Source: Deltaproteobacteria bacterium (lineage in GTDB: Bacteria; Desulfobacterota; Desulfobacteria; Desulfobacterales; JAFDFH01). From it: a stretch of DNA of 6,975 nt. The stretch is from positions 1 to 6,975 of the forward strand of contig JAFDFH010000297.1 of NCBI GenBank assembly GCA_019309945.1, in the 5' to 3' direction. Position numbers and translations under genes: made by a program. Positions within the stretch are counted from its first letter, which is position 1. Every line of letters begins with the position of its first letter. Under the pieces are notes generated by a model, which worked only from the letters and a program-made list of their open reading frames with translations, was not told the origin of the DNA and searched no databases. Below, in pieces: positions 1 to 6,644 of this stretch.

Positions 1-1692
1 GTGAGCGGGGAGGAGCCGCGAATCGGTGTTTATATATGCCATTGCGGGATCAATATTGCCGGGGTGGTGAATGTCGAAGAGGTGGCGAATTATGCAGGTT
101 CACTACCCAATGTGGCCTATGCGACCCACTGTATGTTTGCTTGTTCCACGGATCAGCAACTGGAAATCAAGAAGGCCATTGAAGAGCACCACCTTAACCG
201 TATATTAGTTGCTTCATGTACGCCCCGGACCCATGAACCCCTCTTCCGAAATACCTTGCGCGAAACAGGACTCAATCCCTACCTCTTTGAACTGGCCAAT
301 ATTCGCGAGCAAGACTCCTGGGTTCACCAGTCAGAGCCGAAATTAGCAACAGTCAAGGCAAAGGATCTGGTTCGCATGTCCGTTGCTCGCCTCCGTCTCT
401 TACAACCGCTTCAGGAGGCGTCCTACGAAGTGGTTCAAAGTGCGTTGGTGATTGGAGGGGGGCTGGCCGGCATTACAGCAGCGCTTTCGATAGCCGAACA
501 GGGTTTCCCTGTGGTTTTAATCGAACGGACCGCTGAACTGGGCGGCAATGCACGCACCCTTTACTATACGGAAGATGGCGCCAATCCGGCCCAATATCTC
601 CAGGAACTTATCGCAAAGGTTGAAAGCAACTCCCTGATCACTGTGTACAAGGAAACAGAGCTTCTTTCCATCACAGGAAGTTGCGGCAGTTATACCACCA
701 CGCTTGCCGTTCAAGGCGAGACCCGGGATATTGACCACGGCGTTGTGTTTGTGGCTACGGGTGGCGAGGAATACAAACCTACGGAATATCTTTATGGTGA
801 ACATCCTCAGATTATGACCCAAAAGGAGTTCGAGGTTCTGCTGGCGACGAAACCTGACGAGGTCAAGGGACTTCAAAAAGTGGTGATGATTCAATGTGTG
901 GGATCGCGTGAGCCGGAACACCTCTATTGCAGTCGGGTTTGCTGCACCGCCGCCATTAAAAACAGCTTGAAATTGAAATCCATAAATCCAGATACCCAAA
1001 TTTCCATCCTGTATCGGGACATTCGCACCTTTGGTCTGAAAGAATCCTATTATACCAAGGCGCGTAAACAGGGCGTTCGCTTTTTCCGTTTTGAAAGGGA
1101 ACAAAAACCCGAAGTGGCGTTACAGGGTGACACATTGGGCATTTTGGTCTTTGATCAGCAGCTCCAAGCGGTGGTGGCCTTAGAAGCGGATCTGCTGATT
1201 TTGAGCGCAGCCATCCGGCCTCGGGAAGAAAGCAAACAACTGGCGGAGGTCACCCGTCTTCCCTTAGAAGAAGACGGTTTTTTTATGGAAGCCCATATCA
1301 AATTAAGACCCCTTGATTTTGCAACGGAAGGATTTTATCTCTGTGGTCTGGCCCATGGACCCAAATTCGCAAATGAATCCATTGCTCAGGCGCGTGGAGC
1401 GGTGTCCCGGGCACTTACGGTGCTTTCTAAAAAAATTATCGAGACGGAAGGTGAAATTTCCCATGTAAATGAATTGTTGTGCAGGGGTTGCGGTAAGTGT
1501 GAAGATGCCTGCCCGTTTAATGCCATCTCGGTTGTGGAACGCGAAGACGGGAAGCAGGTGGCCAGAGTTAAGGAAGTCCTGTGCAAGGGATGTGGCCAGT
1601 GTGCGGTGGTATGCCCCAGCGGAGCGGCGTCAATTTTTCATTTCAAAGATCCGGAAATATTAAGCATGGTGGCAGCGGCCCTGGATATTTAG
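1..1692 (+). CDS. hdrA: HdrA-like FAD/iron-sulfur protein, upstream copy (CoB-CoM heterodisulfide reductase subunit A family)
   Basis: 563 residues from a GTG at base 1 to TAG at 1690. The N-terminal HdrA domain has CHCG at residues 13-16, further cysteines at 44 and 48, and SCTPRTHEPLFR from 72. A thioredoxin-reductase-like FAD domain begins with IGGGLAG at 151-157. A conserved cysteine group follows (C299, C310, C314, C315), then two C-terminal [4Fe-4S] motifs (C494/497/500/504 and C528/531/534/538). It lacks the ferredoxin insert and the cysteine/Sec motif after the FAD loop that mark catalytic HdrA; the gene at 3352 has both. By family it should be a cytoplasmic flavoprotein carrying electrons between MvhD and other Hdr subunits. 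The start cannot be verified because no upstream sequence is visible, but the length equals that of its paralog at 4886, which supports it. The two share roughly half their residues by eye in the first 180 positions. Confidence 0.93.
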   Translation: MSGEEPRIGVYICHCGINIAGVVNVEEVANYAGSLPNVAYATHCMFACSTDQQLEIKKAIEEHHLNRILVASCTPRTHEPLFRNTLRETGLNPYLFELANIREQDSWVHQSEPKLATVKAKDLVRMSVARLRLLQPLQEASYEVVQSALVIGGGLAGITAALSIAEQGFPVVLIERTAELGGNARTLYYTEDGANPAQYLQELIAKVESNSLITVYKETELLSITGSCGSYTTTLAVQGETRDIDHGVVFVATGGEEYKPTEYLYGEHPQIMTQKEFEVLLATKPDEVKGLQKVVMIQCVGSREPEHLYCSRVCCTAAIKNSLKLKSINPDTQISILYRDIRTFGLKESYYTKARKQGVRFFRFEREQKPEVALQGDTLGILVFDQQLQAVVALEADLLILSAAIRPREESKQLAEVTRLPLEEDGFFMEAHIKLRPLDFATEGFYLCGLAHGPKFANESIAQARGAVSRALTVLSKKIIETEGEISHVNELLCRGCGKCEDACPFNAISVVEREDGKQVARVKEVLCKGCGQCAVVCPSGAASIFHFKDPEILSMVAAALDI

Positions 1693-1769
1693 TGCCCGAA
1701 CGAAAACTAGATCGTTTTTCCAAGTTCAAGGAAGGCGAAGATTTTAACCGCAGGAAGGAATTTTATACA

Positions 1770-2189
1770 ATGGCTGAAAAGTTCGAACCTACCATCATTG
1801 TATTTGCGTGTAACTGGTGTGCGTATACGGCGGCTGATCTGGCAGGGGTTAGCCGTTTTCAGTATCCACCCAATATACGGATTATTCGTGTCATGTGTTC
1901 GGGTCGGGTAAACCCTAACTTTATCCTTGAGGCGCTCCACCTGGGGGCCGATGGGGTTCTGGTGGCGGGCTGATACATCGGCAGCTGCCATTACCTGGAT
2001 GGTAATAAAACGGCCGAAAAAATGTTTAAAATGACACAAGAGCTGGTGAAGATCATGGGCATTGAGTCTGAAAGAATACGCCTGCAATGGCTTTCAGCGT
2101 CTGAAGGTACCCGTTTTGTTGAAACTGTTCGCGAGTTTACCGAACAGATCAAGGCGCTGGGACCGTCTTCCCTCAAACGCGCCGCCTGA
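1770..2189 (+). CDS. mvhD: MvhD-family [2Fe-2S] electron-transfer subunit, selenoprotein (Sec68)
   Basis: Reading through the in-frame TGA at 1971 gives a 139-residue protein ending at TGA 2187, about the usual length of MvhD. Before the TGA lie the family hallmarks ACNWCAYTAADLAG (C14, C17) and RVMCSGR (C43). After it the same frame continues as YIGSCHYLDGN (C73) and the conserved tail QWLSASEGTRF. The TGA stands exactly where the family has Cys in its GCxxGxCHY motif, as the second copy in this window does (GCYFGDCHY), so Sec68 replaces that cysteine. The ATG at 1770 is preceded by AGGAAGG at 1752-1758. MvhD proteins pass electrons from a hydrogenase, formate dehydrogenase or other donor to HdrA, here probably the HdrA-like product 77 nt upstream or the Sec-HdrA downstream. 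A plain ORF call would end at residue 67. A disrupted gene is unlikely, since conservation continues on both sides. Confidence 0.92.
1971..1973 (+). other. In-frame TGA recoded as selenocysteine (mvhD copy 1, codon 68)
   Basis: The TGA follows codons for VAG and precedes YIGSCHY. The paralog at 6645 has TGC at the aligned position. Family conservation continues for 71 more residues in the same frame, so termination here would remove half the protein. Confidence 0.9.
1990..2006 (+). promoter_or_regulatory. Putative bacterial SECIS hairpin, mvhD copy 1
   Basis: Perfect 6-bp stem ATTACC (1990-1995) with GGTAAT (2001-2006) around the loop TGGAT. There are 22 nt between the TGA and the loop, and a G is the second loop base, in keeping with known bacterial SECIS geometry. 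A 10-nt palindrome, GGCAGCTGCC (1980-1989), lies directly before it. The assignment is by eye, without energy calculation. Confidence 0.6.
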
Positions 2190-2217
2190 TTAAGACTGAA
2201 AGTATAGAGGATTTAGA

Positions 2218-3279
2218 ATGACTGCAATTGCTGAACTGGTTGATGTCACGAAAGCCTATTTTTGTCTGGATTGCGGGGTCTGCACCGGAAGCTGCCCCGT
2301 TGCCAGGGTATTTCCAGACTTTTCTCCCAGACAGATTATTGAGCGCTCACTCTATGATTTGGAGGAACCTTCGGACGATACCATCTGGAGTTGTCTGACC
2401 TGTGCCCAGTGCAGTGTCCGGTGTCCTGCCGAAATTAATTTTCCCGAATTCATCCGTCGGTTTCGTGATGAGGCCCATCGTTTGGGCTATAATGGGGTCA
2501 TGGCCCATAACGGAATGCTTCAAACCATTACGGCCATCCAGACAATGGATATTCAACAAAATCGCACCTTCTGGGTTGAAGACGGGCAAACACAGGAGAC
2601 GGGCGAAGTATTCTATTTTGTGGGCTGCAGGCCTTATTTTGATGTTATCTTCCGGGATATCAACGCCGGTTCGATAAAAGGATCTCAGAGTGTGCTGAAG
2701 ATTCTAAATGTCTGTGGTGTGGCGCCAGTGGTTAGCAATGACGAACGCTGTTGCGGCCATGACGCCTTTTGGAATGGGAACGAGGAAAAGTTTAAGCAGC
2801 TGGCGCAGTTGAACCTCGACATAATTCGTGCTTCAGGCGCCAAAAAGGTACTGTTCAGCTGTCCGGAAGGCTATTATACATTTAGGAATCTTTATCCCAA
2901 CTATTTCGGGCCGCTCGATTTTGAGCCTGTCCATATTCTCGATTTTCTGTTGAGCAAAATCCGTGAAGGCGCTGTCCGGCTAGAGGAATCGCAAGGCGTG
3001 GTGACGTATCACGATCCGTGCCGGTTGGGGAGACTGGCGGGCATCTATGATGCACCCCGTCAGCTTATCCAGGCCGTTCCCGGGCTTGAACTAAAGGAAA
3101 TGGTCCGTTCCAGGGAAAATGGTGTCTGCTGCGGGACCACCGGCTGGATGAACTGTTCCAGCTGTTCCAAAGAGATCCAACTGCAGCGCCTCAGCGAGGC
3201 GAGTGCTACCGGGGCCGGAACTCTTGTAGAAATAACGGATTTGTACGATTTGGTGGCTGATCGCCTGAAAACAGAATGA
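2218..3279 (+). CDS. HdrD-like iron-sulfur protein (fused HdrC-type ferredoxin and HdrB-type CCG domains)
   Basis: 353 residues; ATG at 2218 with GAGGA at 2207-2211. Two N-terminal [4Fe-4S] motifs (C16/19/22/26 and C59/62/65/69) match the HdrC part. Two CCG (cysteine-rich) domains follow. The first has C137, C166, C178-C179-G and C215 in SCPEGYYTF. The second has DPC268, C304-C305-G and an extra CSSC at 313-316. In HdrB and HdrD such domains hold noncubane [4Fe-4S] clusters for disulfide reduction; related proteins (BamD, GlpC-like) have other electron-transfer roles. The second domain lacks the usual CPxC near its end: after TGAG (331-334) the chain goes straight into TLVEITDLYDLV and stops, as if about 20 residues were absent. 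Its position before two HdrA genes and an MvhD resembles bamD in bamDEF. The substrate is unknown; it is probably a cytoplasmic subunit of the complex encoded here. Confidence 0.88.
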   Translation: MTAIAELVDVTKAYFCLDCGVCTGSCPVARVFPDFSPRQIIERSLYDLEEPSDDTIWSCLTCAQCSVRCPAEINFPEFIRRFRDEAHRLGYNGVMAHNGMLQTITAIQTMDIQQNRTFWVEDGQTQETGEVFYFVGCRPYFDVIFRDINAGSIKGSQSVLKILNVCGVAPVVSNDERCCGHDAFWNGNEEKFKQLAQLNLDIIRASGAKKVLFSCPEGYYTFRNLYPNYFGPLDFEPVHILDFLLSKIREGAVRLEESQGVVTYHDPCRLGRLAGIYDAPRQLIQAVPGLELKEMVRSRENGVCCGTTGWMNCSSCSKEIQLQRLSEASATGAGTLVEITDLYDLVADRLKTE

Positions 3280-3351
3280 GCGAAACGATATCGGTTGGCA
3301 AAAATGCAATCTGTAAAAATAGAAATCCGTTTTTAAATCAAGGAAATGATA

Positions 3352-4893
3352 ATGAGTAAAGATGTTCTGGTGATTGGAGGCGGCATTGCAGGTATGCAGG
3401 CGTCCTTAGACCTTGGCGATATGGGGATTTCGGTGTATCTGGTGGAAAAACTTCCCAGCATTGGTGGGAAGATGTCTCAGCTGGATAAAACCTTTCCCAC
3501 CAATGACTGTGCCATCTGAATCCTCTCGCCGAAGATGCTGGATGTCGGTCGACATCCTAAAATTAATTTGATGGCCTACAGTGAGATTGAAAACATCGAA
3601 GGGCAGGCGGGAAGCTTCCAAGTAAAGATACGCCGCAAGGCCCGATACGTAGAAGAAGACAAGTGTACCGGCTGCGGGGCCTGCAGGGAGAAATGTCCGA
3701 CGATCGTACCGGACGCATTCAATCTGGGCTTGGGAACCCGACAGGCGATATACAGTTACTTTGCCCAGGGGATACCTTCCACTTACACAATTGATCCGGA
3801 TTATTGCCGGCAGTTAAAAGGAAAAAAATGCGGGATCTGCGCTAAAATCTGCCAGGCGGACGCCATTAATTTCGACCAGCAAGACCGGATCGTGGAGTTC
3901 GAAGTGGCTGCAATTATTATTGCCGTGGGATACGACATCTTTGATCCGTCGCCAATTAAGGAGTATCGTTATAGCGAAATTGCCAACGTCGTTACAGCAT
4001 TTGAGCTTGAAAGGCTTTCAAGCGCCAGCGGTCCCACCCACGGTCACTTGGAACGGCCGTCGGATCTTGCCGTAAAAGCGGAGATTGCGACACTGGCCAA
4101 GAAGGCCGAAAAATCACTGCGAACCCTTGAGAAAATTGAAAAGAAATTTGGTGAAGCTTCCCCTCAATTTTATGAAAAGTATCAGAGGGGCCAGTATCCG
4201 GACGACGAGGATCGGAAAAAGTGGGCGGAAAAGTATACGGCCCACCTGGCTGTTATGGAACCACTGGAAGCCTTGCAAAAGCAGGCCGAGGGGTTTACGG
4301 TTGCCAAACGGCTGGCCTTTGTTCAGTGTGTGGGGTCCCGGGATTTAAGGTTCTATCCGTTCTGCTCGGGTTATTGCTGCATGCATTCCATCAAAGAGGC
4401 CATCATCGCCCATGAGCATGAACCTGAGACCACTTCGACAATATTCGGGATGGATATTCGCGCGGTTGGAAAAGGATTCGAAGAGTATAAACTCCGGGGC
4501 GGCAATACATCAAGAATCACTTATGTGCGCGGACGGGTGGCGGAAATAACGGAGGGGCCGAATCAAAATCCGGTGGTCACTTATGAAGATACCCGTGAGC
4601 GAAAAATCAAGAGCCAGGAATTTGATATAGTGAGCTTGGCCACCGCCTGCAAGCCGTCTAAAAGTATCATTGGCCTGTCAAAGCTTCTCGGGTTTGAACT
4701 GGATGAATATAATTTTGTGAAAACCAGCCCGGTGTCTCCGGTGGACACCTCGGTTCCGGGCGTATTCGTCTGCAGCTGCGCCGGAGTGCCAACGGACGTT
4801 CCGGTAGCTGTCGCCCAGGCCTCCAGTGCTGCCGGGCGTGCTGCCGGAATCGTATTTAAGTTATATTCAGAAAAGGAGCAAGCCGTTGCCTGA
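3352..4893 (+). CDS. hdrA: HdrA core flavoprotein, selenoprotein (Sec56), with internal ferredoxin domain
   Basis: Reading through TGA at 3517 gives 513 residues. The FAD-binding loop VIGGGIAGMQA (from residue 7) and the KTFPTNDCAIU motif (C53, Sec56) lie upstream of or at the TGA; ILSPKM follows it directly, as in HdrA where this position is usually Cys. An inserted ferredoxin domain has C105/108/111/115 and C152/160/163/167. The later group C326, C338, C342, C343 is typical of HdrA. A charged, probably helical insert spans residues about 239-317. The protein lacks the HdrA N-terminal domain and C-terminal ferredoxins; the genes at 1 and 4886 supply these. The start is ATG 3352, with AAGGA at 3340-3344, 7 nt away; an in-frame ATG at 3346 is too close to it. 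An in-frame TAA at 3334 closes the frame upstream. In methanogens HdrA is the flavin-based bifurcation site; that role here is inferred. Without recoding, the ORF would lose its FAD loop. Confidence 0.92.
3517..3519 (+). other. In-frame TGA recoded as selenocysteine (hdrA, codon 56)
   Basis: The TGA sits in NDC-A-I-stop-ILSPKM, three residues after a conserved Cys, where HdrA proteins usually carry a second Cys. Sec-containing HdrA is established in some methanogens. The HdrA fold continues in frame on both sides. Confidence 0.92.
3540..3557 (+). promoter_or_regulatory. Putative bacterial SECIS hairpin, hdrA
   Basis: Perfect 7-bp stem GGATGTC (3540-3546) with GACATCC (3551-3557) closing the tetraloop GGTC. 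There are 27 nt between the TGA and the loop. As I recall it, the E. coli fdhF SECIS also presents GGUC at its apex. This is the strongest of the three hairpins in the window. Confidence 0.8.
4874..4878 (+). promoter_or_regulatory. Ribosome binding site that fixes the TTG start at 4886
   Basis: AGGAG inside the end of the upstream hdrA gene, 7 nt before TTG 4886. It favours TTG over the upstream in-frame GTG at 4826 and gives an 8-nt overlap with hdrA, suggesting translational coupling. Confidence 0.75.
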
Positions 4894-6577
4894 AAATAAC
4901 GATAAAGACATACGAATAGGCGTATTCATTTGCCATTGCGGGTCCAATATTGCCGGTTACCTGGATATGGAAGCACTTACGGATTATACCGAAACCTTGC
5001 CCCATGTCGCCTTTGTGCAGCGAAACCTATACAGCTGTTCGGAGAGCGGCATTAATGATATCAAAAAAGGGATCAAAGAACACCATCTTAACAAAGTGGT
5101 TGTTGCTTCATGTACACCGAGGACCCACGAACCGCTTTTTCGATGTTCCTGCGAGGAGGCGGGCTTAAATCCTTATCTTTTCGAGATGGTGAATATCCGG
5201 GATCAGTGTTCCTGGGTGCACATGCAGCAACAACAGGATGCTACGATCAAGGCCCAAGATCTCATCCGTATGGGGGTTGCCAAAGCCGCTTTGCTTGAAC
5301 CCCAAGAGCCGATTATTTCTGATGTCCAGGCCCGTGCCCTGATTATCGGCGGCGGGCTTTCAGGCATAACCGCAGCCATTGCCTTGGCAGATCGCAATTA
5401 TGAAGTGGTCCTGGTTGAAAAGGCGGACAAGATGGGTGGCATGCTGAACCAGCTATACCAGCTCGCCCCCATGATGGTAGACGCATGCACGTTTATTGAA
5501 GAAAAAATACAGGAAGTCACTCGGCATCCCAATATTACGGTGTTTGAAAACTCACAGGTTACCGCTGTTAAGGGGTTTATCGGCAAATACGAAGTGGATG
5601 TAGAGACCGAATCCGGCACAAAAAATATCGACATTGGTGTCATCATTGTGGCCACGGGTGCGCGAATCTTGGTTCCTGAAGGCCTTCACGGATACGACGG
5701 TCAGCGGGTGATCACGCAGTTGGAACTGGAAAAACTGCTCAAAGATGGATTGGATCCGAGTATTAAAAACGTGGTGATGATTCAATGCGTCGGCGGTCGT
5801 AACGACGAACGCCCTTATTGCTCGAGGGTTTGCTGTAAAACGGCTGTTAAAAACGCCATATTAATCAAGGAACAGCGTCCGGACGCAAAGATCGCCGTCT
5901 TATACCGGGATATGCAGATGTTCGGTGTCAAAAACGAAGAAATGTTCAGAACGTCAAAAGCCAAAGGCGTTCGTTACATGCACTACGATCCGGACCGCCC
6001 GCCGGAAGTGGCATCCGATCACGTGCGCGTTTATCATTCGCTGTTAGGTCGGGAATTAAAGCCGCCTGCTGATCTTGTAGTGTTGTCAACCCCTATGGTC
6101 TCGAACGAAGATGCCGGAACCGTCTCACAGCTTCTGCGGGTGCCCATTGACGAAAACGGGTTCTTCCTCGAAGGGCATGTCAAATTGAAGCCCCTCGACT
6201 TTGCCACTGACGGAATTTATTTATGCGGCAGTGCACGATTTCCGAGCAATATCCGGGGGGCCGTGTCACAGGGGCTTGGGGCGGCGGCGCGGGCATCCAT
6301 ACCGCTGTCTAAAGGATCGGTGGTTGTGGATCCGATCATTAGTGTTCTGGCGGATGAAGACGCCTGCCGGGGGTGTGGCCTCTGTGTTGCATTGTGTCCT
6401 TACGGGGCGCTTGAAATACAGCACACTGAAAAAGGAAGAAAGGTTCACGTCATTAACGTGGCCTGCAAGGGGTGCGGTGTTTGTGCCGCCACCTGTTATC
6501 AGCATGCACTGAGCATAAACTCGTTTACCGATCAGCAAATTGAGGCCCAGATTAACGCGTTTCTTGAAGTAGGCTGA
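4886..6577 (+). CDS. hdrA: HdrA-like FAD/iron-sulfur protein, downstream copy
   Basis: 563 residues from TTG 4886, chosen for AGGAG at 4874-4878 and because the N-terminus then aligns with the paralog at base 1 (also 563 residues). The N-terminal HdrA domain has CHCG at 16-19, C51 and SCTPRTHEPLFR from 75. The FAD loop IGGGLSG is at 154-160. The cysteine group is C301, C312, C316, C317. C-terminal [4Fe-4S] motifs are C494/497/500/504 and C527/530/533/537; the last cysteine is followed by Tyr rather than the usual Pro. It lacks the Sec/Cys motif and inserted ferredoxin of the gene at 3352, which it overlaps by 8 nt. Together the two resemble a double HdrA such as BamE split in two, which is an inference. 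Extra cysteines at 87, 89 and 108 are absent from the upstream copy. It is probably a cytoplasmic subunit receiving electrons from the MvhD encoded directly downstream. Confidence 0.93.
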   Translation: MPENNDKDIRIGVFICHCGSNIAGYLDMEALTDYTETLPHVAFVQRNLYSCSESGINDIKKGIKEHHLNKVVVASCTPRTHEPLFRCSCEEAGLNPYLFEMVNIRDQCSWVHMQQQQDATIKAQDLIRMGVAKAALLEPQEPIISDVQARALIIGGGLSGITAAIALADRNYEVVLVEKADKMGGMLNQLYQLAPMMVDACTFIEEKIQEVTRHPNITVFENSQVTAVKGFIGKYEVDVETESGTKNIDIGVIIVATGARILVPEGLHGYDGQRVITQLELEKLLKDGLDPSIKNVVMIQCVGGRNDERPYCSRVCCKTAVKNAILIKEQRPDAKIAVLYRDMQMFGVKNEEMFRTSKAKGVRYMHYDPDRPPEVASDHVRVYHSLLGRELKPPADLVVLSTPMVSNEDAGTVSQLLRVPIDENGFFLEGHVKLKPLDFATDGIYLCGSARFPSNIRGAVSQGLGAAARASIPLSKGSVVVDPIISVLADEDACRGCGLCVALCPYGALEIQHTEKGRKVHVINVACKGCGVCAATCYQHALSINSFTDQQIEAQINAFLEVG

Positions 6578-6631
6578 TTGTCCCAATATTTGTTTCGCAT
6601 TTCGTGCTTCGGATTTTGAGATTAAAAATTT

Positions 6632-6638
6632 AAGGAGG
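6632..6638 (+). promoter_or_regulatory. Strong ribosome binding site for the second mvhD
   Basis: AAGGAGG, a near-perfect Shine-Dalgarno sequence, lies 6 nt before TTG 6645. It shows that translation begins here although the frame meets TGA 15 codons later. Confidence 0.85.
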
Positions 6639-6644
6639 TTTTCA

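Noticed and set aside
517..1104. 195-codon ORF on the minus strand
   Set aside because: It lies wholly within the first HdrA-like gene, opposite a strongly conserved frame, and its translation shows no recognisable domain.
1971..1973. TGA as a nonsense mutation making mvhD copy 1 a pseudogene
   Set aside because: It replaces a family Cys, the frame is conserved on both sides to the normal length, and a hairpin follows. The same pattern occurs at 3517 and 6690.
3277..3336. Read-through of the HdrD-like stop TGA (18 more codons to TAA 3334) as a fourth selenocysteine
   Set aside because: The extension has no cysteines or family similarity, and the TGA is not at a position where the family has Cys.
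3276..3359. Small ORF of 27 codons starting at an ATGA overlap with the end of the HdrD-like gene
   Set aside because: No ribosome binding site, no recognisable motif, and it runs into the start of hdrA; probably chance.
4826..4885. Earlier GTG start at 4826 for the downstream HdrA-like gene
   Set aside because: It would add 20 residues without family similarity and no suitable ribosome binding site was seen, whereas TTG 4886 has AGGAG 7 nt upstream.
6578..6644. Possible terminator or promoter between the downstream HdrA-like gene and the second mvhD
   Set aside because: No GC-rich hairpin with a T run and no convincing -35/-10 pair; the genes look co-transcribed. The gaps at 1693-1769 and 3280-3351 are likewise empty.
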